From assembly GCF_900104805.1 (NCBI RefSeq), contig NZ_LT629751.1:1407001-1471000 (forward strand): 64,000 nt of DNA, written 5' to 3'. A model generated the notes under the pieces. The model saw only the letters and a program-made list of their open reading frames with translations, did no database searches and was not told where the DNA came from. The position numbers were made by a program, and so were the translations under genes. Shown piece by piece: positions 1 to 8,714 of the stretch. Each line of letters opens with the position of its first letter. Positions within the stretch are counted from its first letter, which is position 1. Origin of the DNA: Pseudomonas oryzae (GTDB lineage Bacteria > Pseudomonadota > Gammaproteobacteria > Pseudomonadales > Pseudomonadaceae).

Positions 1-1735
1 GCTTGTCCTGCGGCGGCACGAAGCCGGTCGGAGTGCTCGAGAAGCCGAGGTAGCCGAGGCCGAGCAGGCCGCCGTAGATCAGCATGGCGATCGAGCTGCC
101 GCGTAGCACGCGACGCACGCTGCCGACGTAGCCGTGACTGGCGCGCTCGAACAGACGGTTGAACGGGGCGAACAGCCAGCCGCCGAGCAGGCGGTCGAGC
201 AGGCGCGAGAAGCGGTCCCTGGGCGTGTGGTGGTCCTTGAGCAGCACGGCGGCCAGGGCCGGGGAGAGGGTCAGCGAGTTGAATGCCGAGATCACCGTGG
301 AGATGGCGATGGTCAGCGCGAACTGCTGGTAGAACTGCCCGGTCAGGCCGGAGATGAACGCGGTCGGCACGAACACCGCGCACAGCACCAGGGCGGTGGC
401 GATGATCGGCCCGGTGACTTCCTTCATGGCCTGGCGGGTCGCCTCGACCGGCGACTTGCCCAGACCGATGTTGCGCTCGACGTTCTCCACCACGACGATG
501 GCGTCGTCGACCACGATGCCGATGGCCAGCACCAGGCCGAACAGTGACAGGGCGTTGAGCGAGAAGCCCAGCAGGTGCATCACCGCGAAGGTGCCGATCA
601 GCGACACCGGCACCGCCGCCAGCGGGATGATCGAGGCGCGCCAGGTCTGCAGGAACAGGATCACCACCAGCACCACCAGCACCACGGCTTCGAGCAGGGT
701 GTGCACCACCGCCTCGATCGAGCCACGGACGAAGATGGTCGGGTCGTAGACGATCTGGTAGTCCACGCCCTGCGGGAAGTTCCGCTTCAGCTCGGCCATG
801 CGCTGACGCACCGCGTCGGAGATCGCGATGGCATTGGAGCCGGGACGCTGGAACACCGGGATGGCCACCGCCGGCTGGTTGTTCAGCAGCGAGCGCAGGG
901 CGTACTGGCTCGAACCCAGTTCGACGCGGGCGATGTCCTTCAGGCGGGTGATTTCGCCCTGCGCGCCGACATGCACGACGATGTTCTCGAACTCCTCCTC
1001 GCTGACCAGGCGGCCCTGCGCGTTGATCGACAGCTGGAAGCTGTTGCCGCCCGCCACCGGCGGGGCGCCGAGCGCGCCGGCCGCCACCTGGCGGTTCTGC
1101 TCGCGGATGGCGGCGACCACGTCGCTGGCGGTGAGGTTGCGCGAGGCGACCTTGTTCGGGTCGAGCCAGACGCGCAGCGAGTAGTCGCCCATGCCGAACA
1201 GCTGCACGTCGCCCACGCCGTCCAACCGCGCCAGCTCGTCCTTGACGTTGAGCGCGGCGTAGTTGGACAGGTAGAGCATGTCGTAGCGGTTATCCGGCGA
1301 GGTCAGGTGCACCACCATGGTCAGGTCGGGAGAGGCCTTGTCCACGGTCACGCCGAGGCGCTGCACTTCGGTCGGCAGGGTCGGCATGCTGCGGGTGACG
1401 CGGTTCTGCACCTGCACCTGGGCGTTGTCCAGGTCGGTGCCGAGGGCGAAGGTGACGGTCAGGCTGAGCTTGCCGTCGTTGGTCGACTGCGAGGACATGT
1501 AGAGCATGCCCTCGACGCCGACGATGGCCTGCTCCAGCGGCGCGGCCACGGTCTCGCCGATCACCTTGGGGTTGGCGCCGGGGAAGTTGGCGCGCACCAC
1601 CACGGTGGGCGGCACCACTTCCGGGTACTCGCTGATCGGCAGCTGGAACAGCGAGATGCCGCCGCCGATGAGGATCAGCAGCGACAGCACCGCGGCGAAG
1701 ATCGGCCGCTGGATGAAGAATTGCGAGAAGTTCAT
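1..1735 (-). CDS. mexF: RND efflux pump inner-membrane transporter MexF, 3' end cut off by the window
   Basis: Inner-membrane proton-driven drug transporter of a tripartite RND pump, working with MexE and an outer-membrane channel. The reading frame starts at the complement of position 1735 with MNFSQFFIQRPIFAAVLSLL and stays open to the window edge, giving about 578 residues of a protein of roughly 1060. It keeps the HAE1-family landmarks: first transmembrane helix, LPISEYPEV, the porter-domain stretch SPDLTMVVHLTSPDNRYDML, and the TM4 segment with LAIGIVVDDAIVVVENVER, whose two Asp residues form the proton relay. The sequence recalls P. aeruginosa MexF along its length. It lies 11 bp after mexE in the same direction, so the two are co-transcribed. 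An outer-membrane channel (oprN) would be expected beyond the left edge. Confidence 0.95.
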   Translation of the reverse strand, partial: MNFSQFFIQRPIFAAVLSLLILIGGGISLFQLPISEYPEVVPPTVVVRANFPGANPKVIGETVAAPLEQAIVGVEGMLYMSSQSTNDGKLSLTVTFALGTDLDNAQVQVQNRVTRSMPTLPTEVQRLGVTVDKASPDLTMVVHLTSPDNRYDMLYLSNYAALNVKDELARLDGVGDVQLFGMGDYSLRVWLDPNKVASRNLTASDVVAAIREQNRQVAAGALGAPPVAGGNSFQLSINAQGRLVSEEEFENIVVHVGAQGEITRLKDIARVELGSSQYALRSLLNNQPAVAIPVFQRPGSNAIAISDAVRQRMAELKRNFPQGVDYQIVYDPTIFVRGSIEAVVHTLLEAVVLVVLVVILFLQTWRASIIPLAAVPVSLIGTFAVMHLLGFSLNALSLFGLVLAIGIVVDDAIVVVENVERNIGLGKSPVEATRQAMKEVTGPIIATALVLCAVFVPTAFISGLTGQFYQQFALTIAISTVISAFNSLTLSPALAAVLLKDHHTPRDRFSRLLDRLLGGWLFAPFNRLFERASHGYVGSVRRVLRGSSIAMLIYGGLLGLGYLGFSSTPTGFVPPQDK

Positions 1736-1746
1736 GGCGCTCTACC

Positions 1747-2985
1747 TCAGCTGCGCGGCACGCGGCTGCCGTTGTCGGTCTGTCTGGCGACTTGCGGGTG
1801 CCCGGCGCCGGCGGCCTGGCGCAGGCGATCCAGTTCGGCCAGGGTCTGCTCGTCGGCCATGGGCACGCTCTGCGGTTCGACCTGGGCGCCGGGGTGGGCG
1901 CGCTGCAGGCCGTTGACGACGATCTGCTCGCCCCTGGCCAGGCCCTGGCGGACCACGCGCAGCCCGTGCAGCTTCGGCCCCAGCTCGACGGCGCGGTATT
2001 CCACGGCGTTGCCTGCGCCGAGCACCAGGACGAACTTCTTGCCCAGATCGGTGCCGACCGCCTCGTCCTTGATCAGCGTGGCCGCGTAGCTGCTGCTGGC
2101 GACCAGTTTCAGGCGGGCGTACAGGCCGGGGGTGAAGCGGCCGTCACGGTTGTCGAACACGGCGCGGCCGCGGATGGTGCCGGTACGCGGGTTGACCTGG
2201 TTGTCGAGGAAGTCCAGACGGCCCGCGTGGGGATGGCCGCTCTCGCTGGACAGGCCGAGATACACCAGGTTGCCGCCGCGGGCATCGGTGCCGGCCTGGC
2301 GGGCCTGCTCGAGGTACTCGAGGTAGACGCGCTCGTCGGCATCGAAGTAGGCGTAGGCCCGATCGGTGGACACCAGCGAGGTCAGCAGCGTCTGCCCGCC
2401 ACTGACCAGGTTGCCGGCGGTGACCTCGACGCGGCTGACGCGGCCGTCGATGGGTGCGGTCACCCGGGTGAAACCGAGGTCGAGCCGGGCCTTCTCCAGC
2501 TCGGCCTGGATCGCGGCGGCCGCCGCCTGCGCCTCGGTTGCCGCGCTTGCGCGAGCCTCGGCCTGCTCGGCGGAGATGGCGTTGCTCTGGCGCAGGCGCT
2601 CGCCGCGACGGGCCTCGCTGGCGGCGCGGGTCTGGTTGGCGCGCGCCTGCTGCAACTGGGCCTGCAGGCGCTTGACCTCGGCCTCGAACGGGCGCGGATC
2701 GATCTGGAACAGCAGGTCGCCTTTCTTCACCAGGCTGCCTTCGACGAAGGCCACGCGGTCGACATAGCCGGACACCCGCGGGCGGACCTCGACCGACTCC
2801 GGCGCCTCCAGGCGGCCGGTGAACTCGTGCCAGTCGTTGACCGGCTGTTCGATGACGGCGGCAACGCTGACCTGGGCCGGCGCCGCTGCCTGCTGATGAT
2901 CCGCAGCCTTGCCGCAGGCGCCGAGCGCCAGCAGGGCGGCCAGGGCCAGAGGCCGGTGCAGGGTCAGGGGGATGGAATAGGCCAT
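1747..2985 (-). CDS. mexE: RND efflux periplasmic adaptor lipoprotein MexE
   Basis: Membrane-fusion protein linking MexF to the outer-membrane channel. The chosen start (complement of 2985, MAYSIPLTLHRP) gives a clean lipoprotein signal peptide ending in the lipobox LGAC with Cys-24. An upstream in-frame start at 3045 would add 20 residues ahead of the signal and lacks a good ribosome site, while GGAG precedes the chosen start. The mature protein has the usual order: beta-barrel and lipoyl halves (VRPRVSGYVDRVAFVEGSLVKKGD), a coiled-coil hairpin rich in Ala, Gln and Arg, then the second lipoyl half (TRVTAPIDGRVSRVEVTAGN). Length (412 aa) is typical. First gene of the mexEF operon, behind mexT and presumably activated by it. 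Confidence 0.95.
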   Translation of the reverse strand: MAYSIPLTLHRPLALAALLALGACGKAADHQQAAAPAQVSVAAVIEQPVNDWHEFTGRLEAPESVEVRPRVSGYVDRVAFVEGSLVKKGDLLFQIDPRPFEAEVKRLQAQLQQARANQTRAASEARRGERLRQSNAISAEQAEARASAATEAQAAAAAIQAELEKARLDLGFTRVTAPIDGRVSRVEVTAGNLVSGGQTLLTSLVSTDRAYAYFDADERVYLEYLEQARQAGTDARGGNLVYLGLSSESGHPHAGRLDFLDNQVNPRTGTIRGRAVFDNRDGRFTPGLYARLKLVASSSYAATLIKDEAVGTDLGKKFVLVLGAGNAVEYRAVELGPKLHGLRVVRQGLARGEQIVVNGLQRAHPGAQVEPQSVPMADEQTLAELDRLRQAAGAGHPQVARQTDNGSRVPRS

Positions 2986-3064
2986 GGGGGACTCCGCCGC
3001 TCGCAATTGTGGATTGGGGCGAAGTCTGCGGCGTGGACTCCCCATCGACGAATCGAATGGGGCG

Positions 3065-3088
3065 AAAGCGATTATCAGCGGCAGTGAT
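3065..3088 (-). promoter_or_regulatory. Candidate MexT (nod-box-like) site upstream of mexE
   Basis: On the minus strand this reads ATCA-N5-GCTGAT-N4-GCTTT. The reported MexT motif is ATCA-N5-GTCGAT-N4-ACYAT, so about 11 of 15 fixed positions agree. It lies 80-100 bp before the mexE start, a usual distance for LysR-type activation. The match is partial, and a second GTCGAT occurs nearby at 3044-3049. Confidence 0.4.
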
Positions 3089-3120
3089 GATGGTGGGGCG
3101 GCGGGGCTCTGGGACGCGGC

Positions 3121-4035
3121 TTACAGGCTGTCGGGATCGCCACAGAACATCTGGATGCGCGAGCGCAGCCAGCGCTCGGCCGGGTCGTGGTCCTGGGCGG
3201 CGCGCCAGGCCATGTGCAGCTCGAAGGGGCCGCTGTCGAGCGGCAGCGGCTCGGCGCGCAGGCCGCCGGCGGCGGTCAGCGCGGCGGCGGTGTAGTCGGG
3301 CACGGTGGCGACGATGTCGGTGCCGGCGAGCAGCGCGGTCAGGCCGTTGAACTGCGGCACGGCGAGCACCACCCGGCGCTGGCGGCCGAGCTTGGCCAGT
3401 TCGTCGTCGATGTAGCCGCCCAGATCGCCGGCGAAGGACACCAGCGCATGCGGACGGGCACAGAACTCGTCGAGGCCGAGCGCCCCCGGCACGCTATCGG
3501 CGCGCAGCAGGCGCGGCCAGGTGCGGCGCAGCACCTTGCGCTTGGCATTGGCCGGCAGCTCCTCGGTGTAGGCGACGCCCACCGAGATCTCGCCGGAGGC
3601 CAGGTGGCCGGTTATCTGCAGGTAGTTGGTGCGGCGGATCACCAGCACCACGCCGGGCGCCTCGGCGCGCAGGCGCTTGATCAGCGGCGGCAGCAGGCCG
3701 AACTCGACGTCGTCCGACAGGCCGATGCGGAACACCGCGGTGCTGGTCGCCGGGTCGAAGTCGGCGGCGCGGCTGACTGCGGTGGAGATGGCGTCCAGCG
3801 CCGGGGTGAGCAGGGCGAAGATCTCCTGCGCCCGCGCGGTCGGCTCCATCTGCCGGCCGCTGCGCACGAACAGCGGGTCGTCGAACAGGCCGCGCAGGCG
3901 GGACAGCGAGGCGCTGATCGCCGGCTGGCCGAGGAACAGCTTTTCCGCCGCCCGGGTCACGCTGCGCTCGTGCATCAGCGTCTCGAAGACGATCAGCAGG
4001 TTGAGATCGACGCGGCGCAGGTCATTGCGATTCAT
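3121..4035 (-). CDS. mexT: LysR-type activator MexT of mexEF
   Basis: Transcriptional activator of mexEF-oprN and mexS. The 304-residue protein starts MNRNDLRRVDLNLLIVFETL. It has a winged-helix domain over about residues 8-65 (RSVTRAAEKLFLGQPAISASLSRLR, the DNA-reading helix) and a LysR effector domain from about residue 95 onward (FRIGLSDDVEFGLLPPLI). It closely recalls P. aeruginosa MexT in sequence and in gene order mexT-mexE-mexF. The reading frame is intact, without the inactivating indels often seen in laboratory P. aeruginosa strains. It is transcribed in the same direction as mexEF and diverges from mexS. Confidence 0.94.
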   Translation of the reverse strand: MNRNDLRRVDLNLLIVFETLMHERSVTRAAEKLFLGQPAISASLSRLRGLFDDPLFVRSGRQMEPTARAQEIFALLTPALDAISTAVSRAADFDPATSTAVFRIGLSDDVEFGLLPPLIKRLRAEAPGVVLVIRRTNYLQITGHLASGEISVGVAYTEELPANAKRKVLRRTWPRLLRADSVPGALGLDEFCARPHALVSFAGDLGGYIDDELAKLGRQRRVVLAVPQFNGLTALLAGTDIVATVPDYTAAALTAAGGLRAEPLPLDSGPFELHMAWRAAQDHDPAERWLRSRIQMFCGDPDSL

Positions 4036-4106
4036 GCTGAAACCATTCCTTGTGGGGCTGCATCAGGCTAATACCGCCCTCGCCAATATGCGAGCGGTGC
4101 GCTTCC

Positions 4107-4130
4107 ATCAGTGCCGGACATGGTGACTAT
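4107..4130 (+). promoter_or_regulatory. Candidate MexT box in the mexT-mexS intergenic region
   Basis: Reads ATCA-N5-GGACAT-N4-ACTAT, which keeps both outer elements of the reported MexT motif (ATCA and ACYAT) at the right spacing and half of the central GTCGAT. It lies about 76-99 bp upstream of the mexS start. MexT is known to activate mexS in P. aeruginosa, which makes the site plausible; binding itself is inferred. Confidence 0.5.
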
Positions 4131-4205
4131 CGTCCGCATGCAGGTGGTATCGGCGGGCAAGCCCGGCTAAAGTCCCGGCCATGAGGGTTGCAGGCGAGGT
4201 AGGCG

Positions 4206-5225
4206 ATGTCCCGCATCATCCGTTTTCACCAGTTCGGCGCAGCCGAGGTACTCAAGATCGAGGAGCGACCGTGCCCACGTCCGGCCGCCGGCGAGGTGCT
4301 GGTGCGTGTCGAGGCGATCGGCGTCAGCTGGTACGACGTGCTCTGGCGGCAGAACCTGGCCAGCACGCCGGCGCAACTGCCGGCCGGTCTCGGCCACGAG
4401 TTGGCCGGCGTGGTGCTGGAGGTGGGCGAGGGCGTCGACGACCTGGCGGTCGGCGACCGGGTCGCCAGCTTCCCCGCGCACAGCGCCAACCACTACCCGG
4501 GCTATGCCGATGAAGTGGTGCTGCCGCACCAGGCGCTGCACCGTTACCCGCCGCAGCTCAGCGCTCTGGAGGCCTGCGGCCACTACCTGCCGGCGCTGAC
4601 CGGCTGGTTCGGCCTGGTCGAGCTGGCCGCCCTGGTGCCGGGCGAAAGCGTGCTGGTCACCGACGCCAGCCAGTGCTGGGGGCCGACCATCGTGCAACTG
4701 GCCAAGGCCCTCGGCGCCCGGGTGATCGCCGCCACCGAGCTGGGCGAGGACCGCGACTACCTGCGCGAGCTGGGCGCCGATCAGGTGATCCTCACCGAGG
4801 AACAGGATCTGGTCACCCGCATCAACCAGCTGACCGAGGGTCGCGGCGTCGAAGTGGTGATGGACGCCCTCGGCGGCCCGCAGATGAGCCTGCTCGGCGA
4901 TGCCCTGGCGCCGCGTGGCCGCCTGGTGCTGTACGGCCTGCTGGGGGGCAACGAGACCCACTTTCCCGCCTGCGCCGCGTTCCAGAAGAACATCCGCTTC
5001 TTCGTCCACTGCATCGGCAACTTCACCGGCAAGGAGGAACTGGGCATCCCCCAGGACCGCGCCGCCGTGGCCCGCGCCCTGCAGGACATCGACCGGCTGA
5101 CCGTCGCTGGCCAGCTGCGCCCGCAGATCAGCCGGGTGTTGCCCTTCGAGCAGGTCGTCGAGGCCCACCGCTTCATGGAAACCTGTCCGCCGCGCGGCCG
5201 GGTGGTGCTGCAGGTGGGGGCATGA
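4206..5225 (+). CDS. mexS: MexS, zinc-independent quinone oxidoreductase-like MDR protein
   Basis: Medium-chain dehydrogenase/reductase of the quinone-oxidoreductase branch, 339 residues. The N-terminal GroES-like half begins MSRIIRFHQFGAAEVLKIEE and contains GLGHELAGVV. The NADP-binding Rossmann half includes LVTDASQCWGPTIVQLAKAL and GRLVLYGLLGG. There is no structural zinc lobe. The divergent position next to mexT is the arrangement of P. aeruginosa mexS (PA2491), whose loss there induces MexEF through MexT, presumably because an electrophilic metabolite accumulates. The sequence recalls that protein throughout, including the region FPACAAFQKNI. The frame is intact, so the pump is probably not constitutively on. 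Confidence 0.92.
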   Translation: MSRIIRFHQFGAAEVLKIEERPCPRPAAGEVLVRVEAIGVSWYDVLWRQNLASTPAQLPAGLGHELAGVVLEVGEGVDDLAVGDRVASFPAHSANHYPGYADEVVLPHQALHRYPPQLSALEACGHYLPALTGWFGLVELAALVPGESVLVTDASQCWGPTIVQLAKALGARVIAATELGEDRDYLRELGADQVILTEEQDLVTRINQLTEGRGVEVVMDALGGPQMSLLGDALAPRGRLVLYGLLGGNETHFPACAAFQKNIRFFVHCIGNFTGKEELGIPQDRAAVARALQDIDRLTVAGQLRPQISRVLPFEQVVEAHRFMETCPPRGRVVLQVGA

Positions 5226-5295
5226 GGCGCGACTGAGCGCGCTTCCATGCCGCACTGACCCCGGGCCAGGCAGCGCCGACCCGGCGCAACGGTCG

Positions 5296-6591
5296 TCAAT
5301 CCTTGATGCGCAGGTTCTTCACCGAATGTGCGCGCTGCTCGTCCAGCGAGTTGTAGTAGGTGTTCTGCGTGGTGCTCAGGCTGTTGTGGCGCAGGTCGGC
5401 CTGCAGGTCCTTCATGTCGCGGTGCGGGGCATCGAAGGTGGCCGAGGTATGCCGCAGCCAGTGCAGCGAGGCCGAGCGCAGGTGGTCGACCTCGTCGTTG
5501 CTCCAGCCTTCGTCCACCATGCGCTCGAGCGCGCGATCGAACACCTGCTGCAGCAGCAGGCGCAGGTGGCGGTCGGACAGCCCGGCGCGGCCCTGGAGGG
5601 TGGCGAGCAGGGGATGGGTTTCCTGGGGCGAGGGCAGGGCAGGCAGGCCCAGATGGCGGCGATAGCGGGTCAGGTAGAGGTTGATGTAGTCGTCGCGCAC
5701 ACTGATCTTGGCCGCCTTATTGCCCTTGCCGACCACGTGGAACCACCAGTTGCCGGTGGTATCGCGGCGGAAGTCGCCCATGGTCGGCTCCCAGTTGTCG
5801 CGGCCGACCAGGTCGGACACCCGCAGGTACATGGCGAACAGGGTGGCGAGGATGAACAGCGTGCGCTCGTGAACCTCGGGCTCCTCGTCGGCCATGCGTT
5901 CGGCGGTCTCGATCACGTAGCCCCATTGCAGCTGGGTCAGCGAGCGGCCGGAGACGTCCAGGGTGTTGCGCTGCTTGTAGATGGATTTCTGCTTGACCGC
6001 ACGGAACGGATTGACCTCGGTGAGGCCTTCGTCGATGGCGTGCTGGAAGAAGCTGCCGCAGACAGCAAACACCTGCGCCACCGAGCCCTGGGACATCCGG
6101 TAGGGACGGCTTTCCACATCGGGGGCTGCCGGTCCGGCCAGCGCGCGGTTGCGCTTGGGCAGGGTCATGCTGAAGGGCCGCCAGGCCTCGTTGACCGCGT
6201 AGGTGTCGGATTCGAGCTTCTTGCGGCCACCGATGCGCACGAAGCGCGAACGGACCATCGGGCCGACCCAGTCCTTGGGCGGGCGCAGGCAGAACTCCAT
6301 GAAGGCCTCGGCGTCGCGGCGGCGCAGATCGAGCAGCGGCTTGCGGGCGATCAGCAAGGCCCACAGCAGCAGGCGCTCGACATGGGTGCGGTAGGAATTG
6401 AAGGTCGGCTCATTGCCGGCGTAGGACTTCAGGAAACCGCGAACCGCCTGGTAACCCTCGGCGGCCTGCAGTTCGCGCGGGAAACTGGCGAGGTAGTCGC
6501 GCACGATCGGCAGTTCCGCGCTGAGCTGCTGGAAGTTCAGCTCGAGAAAGCGGCTGTAGGTCTCGAACAACGGAAACGGGACGGTGGACAT
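5296..6591 (-). CDS. Tyrosine site-specific recombinase (integrase 1)
   Basis: Phage-integrase-family recombinase, about 431 residues from the start at MSTVPFPLFETYSRF. This start aligns with the start of the paralogue at 10803-12068; a GTG start at 6648 would add 19 unmatched residues. A SAM-like N-terminal core-binding domain covers about residues 20-190. The catalytic domain shows the expected residues: Arg in FAMYLRVSDLVG, Lys in VVGKGNKAAK, HxxR in SLHWLRHTSA, and the final LRHN...TTQNTYY nucleophile Tyr. It has high-GC codon use like the chromosome, unlike the AT-rich tni operon next door. It is transcribed away from tniA. What it recombines cannot be told from sequence, but a perfect inverted repeat lies about 80-117 bp upstream. 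Confidence 0.85.
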   Translation of the reverse strand: MSTVPFPLFETYSRFLELNFQQLSAELPIVRDYLASFPRELQAAEGYQAVRGFLKSYAGNEPTFNSYRTHVERLLLWALLIARKPLLDLRRRDAEAFMEFCLRPPKDWVGPMVRSRFVRIGGRKKLESDTYAVNEAWRPFSMTLPKRNRALAGPAAPDVESRPYRMSQGSVAQVFAVCGSFFQHAIDEGLTEVNPFRAVKQKSIYKQRNTLDVSGRSLTQLQWGYVIETAERMADEEPEVHERTLFILATLFAMYLRVSDLVGRDNWEPTMGDFRRDTTGNWWFHVVGKGNKAAKISVRDDYINLYLTRYRRHLGLPALPSPQETHPLLATLQGRAGLSDRHLRLLLQQVFDRALERMVDEGWSNDEVDHLRSASLHWLRHTSATFDAPHRDMKDLQADLRHNSLSTTQNTYYNSLDEQRAHSVKNLRIKD

Positions 6592-6670
6592 GCGGACCTT
6601 GTGGGCGGAAGACTGTGAGTTGATCGGTGCCGGAGCGCGCGTCGTCACCAGCGGTACGTTGAACCATTAT

Positions 6671-6708
6671 ATGCAATATCCGGGTCTGGCCGTTATCGGA
6701 TATTGCAT
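6671..6708. repeat. Perfect 12-bp inverted repeat upstream of integrase 1
   Basis: ATGCAATATCCG (6671-6682) and its exact reverse complement CGGATATTGCAT (6697-6708) are separated by 14 bp. The repeat lies in the spacer between the divergently transcribed integrase 1 and tniA. It could be the operator or a recombination core of integrase 1. The 14-bp spacer is longer than the usual 6-8 bp of tyrosine-recombinase crossover sites, which favours a regulatory role. Confidence 0.75.
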
Positions 6709-6788
6709 TCGTAGAGGGACGTTGTGGCGCCTGACAATAAAAAGCACTAATTTCTTTTGTGAAAAAACAATAACTTAGCGCATATCCA

Positions 6789-6843
6789 GTCTAAAAAGGA
6801 TACTAAATTTGCGCAAATCCTACCTGCGGTCTACTTTTTAGAC
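6789..6843. promoter_or_regulatory. Nested dyad symmetries upstream of tniA
   Basis: A perfect 10-bp inverted repeat, GTCTAAAAAG (6789-6798) and CTTTTTAGAC (6834-6843), encloses a perfect 12-bp palindrome, ATTTGCGCAAAT (6807-6818). The group ends 47 bp before the tniA start. Such symmetry just ahead of a transposase operon suits a repressor or transposase binding region; which protein binds is unknown. Two motifs of the form TTGTG...ACAATAA (6722-6740, 6757-6773) lie further upstream and might be transposase-binding repeats at the left end. Confidence 0.5.
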
Positions 6844-6890
6844 AGGCAGCGCGAAGGCTTGATTATGCAGCTTAAAATTGGAGCTGAGTT

Positions 6891-8714
6891 ATGGTCAAGG
6901 AACTTGAGCCCGGAGAGGTGGTGGTCGCAAAGGGAAGGCTCGCCACGATCCAGCAAGTATTCAGCCCAAAAAACATAAGGGTCATAATCAATTCTTCTGG
7001 CGCTGCACTGATGGTTTCGCTGTGCGATATAGAGAGAATTGACAAAGATTATGTAAGTGGCGCCAAAGTGCAAGGTGAATTGAGTCTGGATGCCAATGAC
7101 TATAGTCCTGAGCAGTTGTCGCTTTTTGCTGAGCGTTACGATGCAGTTAAAAGATGGCGGGGCGGAGAACTTTCAACTAGCGAAATCAGTGCTGCGCTGG
7201 GCATATCCAAAAGTTATTTTTTTCGATTAGCCAGGATGTTTGATGAGGACCTTGGCCCGCTATGCATGGCTCTCAGGCAGAGGGGGAGGAAGGCGGGCGT
7301 AACCAAGTTGGACGAAAACATCGAAGTAATAATTATCGATGCGATCAAAAAAAACTACAAATCAAGAGCTTCCAGTTACAGCAAGGTATGGTTAGAGGTT
7401 GATGTCACCTGCAAGGAAAAAGGTTTGCGTTCACCCTGCAAAGACACCGTTCTGCGACGCGTAAAGTCTATCCTCTCGGAGAAGGAACGAGCCAAGATTA
7501 AATATGGAAAAGATGCTGCTGCGCAAAAGTACTCGGCTCGTGCAGGCAAAAAGAACATCTTAAGACCTCTAGAATGGGTGCAGATGGATCACACTCTAGT
7601 AGACATAATACTTCTGGCGGATGATCGCATCAATGTCATTGGACGGCCTTGGTGGACAGTTGTAATAGATTTGAGAACAAGGGTTATCCTTGGGTACTAC
7701 CTTAGCCTTCATGTGCCGTCTGCCATTTCGGTTGCAAGTGCCTTAAGTCACAGCATTTTACCAAAAACCGAGTTTGCTAAAAGATTGGGATTGGAACCAG
7801 AAGATTACCCTTTCCATGGCAAGCCTGATGTAGCGCATATGGATAACGCTGCTGAATTCACAAGCCCAAAGTTTAAATCCGGCTGCACGTCTTTTGGGAT
7901 AGATCCGGTGTATAGACCGATTGGCAAGAAGCATTATGGCGGCCATGTCGAACGCCTGATCGGAACTATTATGACGACAAAAGTACATTTTTTGAAAGGT
8001 ACTACAATGTCGAATGCTGTGGCGCGCAGAGGAATTGATAGTGAAAATGACGCTACTATGACTTTTTCAGATTTCGTTCGATGGTTTGCGCGAGAGGTTG
8101 TTGTCTATCACTCAACAGTGCATTCCGAACTAAAAATTAGCCCGAGACAAGCATGGAACGATTACTTTGCACCCAACGGCGGCGTTCCCTATCCGCCGAA
8201 AATCTCTAATCCAGATAAACTAAGGCTCTACTTTATGCCGGAGGAAACTCGAAAAATAAATCCCGAAGGCATCAATCTTCATGGCGAAACCTATTGGGAT
8301 CCTGTGTTGGCACCATTTGTTGGTACGCCGAATGCTGTTGTGAAATACGACCCATTCAATCTGAACGAGATTTGGGTAAAGTTAAATGGAGAATTTTGCT
8401 CTATTCGCCTGTCTGACTTGACGCGTCATGCCTCAAGTTATGAAGAGTATAGAGCAAGCAAATTTCATCGACAGGCAATTCGGGCAGGATCAATTGATAA
8501 TCCTGGAGGGCTTAAGGCGTACAGGGAAAAGCAAGAAATCGAAAAAGAAAGCGCCACTCTAACAAGAAATGAAAGGCGCCGACATGCGGCGGAAAACGCT
8601 TACCACGAAGCCTACCCGGCTTCAGTCAAAGACACTTCAGCGATAACTGCTGAGGCATCGAGACCTGACTATACGGTTCGTCCTAAAAAATTTGGTACGG
8701 AGGATCAGGAATGA
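6891..8714 (+). CDS. tniA: TniA/TnsB-like DDE transposase
   Basis: Retroviral-integrase-fold transposase that joins element ends to target DNA, 607 residues. An N-terminal helix-turn-helix region occurs around residues 75-130 (LSTSEISAALGISKSYFFRL). The catalytic rve core spans about residues 215-400 with the acidic triad in VQMDHT, HMDNAAEF and HVERLIGT. A C-terminal Mu-type beta-barrel follows (NAVVKYDPFNLNEIWVKLNG) and then a charged tail, likely the contact with the TniB ATPase. GGAG precedes the ATG. The stop overlaps the tniB start by 4 bp, so the two are translationally coupled. No TnsA-like endonuclease gene is present, so replicative transposition through a cointegrate is expected. 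Confidence 0.9.
   Translation: MVKELEPGEVVVAKGRLATIQQVFSPKNIRVIINSSGAALMVSLCDIERIDKDYVSGAKVQGELSLDANDYSPEQLSLFAERYDAVKRWRGGELSTSEISAALGISKSYFFRLARMFDEDLGPLCMALRQRGRKAGVTKLDENIEVIIIDAIKKNYKSRASSYSKVWLEVDVTCKEKGLRSPCKDTVLRRVKSILSEKERAKIKYGKDAAAQKYSARAGKKNILRPLEWVQMDHTLVDIILLADDRINVIGRPWWTVVIDLRTRVILGYYLSLHVPSAISVASALSHSILPKTEFAKRLGLEPEDYPFHGKPDVAHMDNAAEFTSPKFKSGCTSFGIDPVYRPIGKKHYGGHVERLIGTIMTTKVHFLKGTTMSNAVARRGIDSENDATMTFSDFVRWFAREVVVYHSTVHSELKISPRQAWNDYFAPNGGVPYPPKISNPDKLRLYFMPEETRKINPEGINLHGETYWDPVLAPFVGTPNAVVKYDPFNLNEIWVKLNGEFCSIRLSDLTRHASSYEEYRASKFHRQAIRAGSIDNPGGLKAYREKQEIEKESATLTRNERRRHAAENAYHEAYPASVKDTSAITAEASRPDYTVRPKKFGTEDQE

Noticed and set aside
575-3087. Long plus-strand open frames across mexF and mexE
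   Set aside because: They are antisense to well-supported genes; high GC in Pseudomonas keeps such frames open, and their products are low-complexity Arg/Gly/Val/His-rich.
5326-6618. 430-codon plus-strand frame opposite integrase 1
   Set aside because: Antisense of a conserved recombinase with all its catalytic residues; the product has no family likeness.
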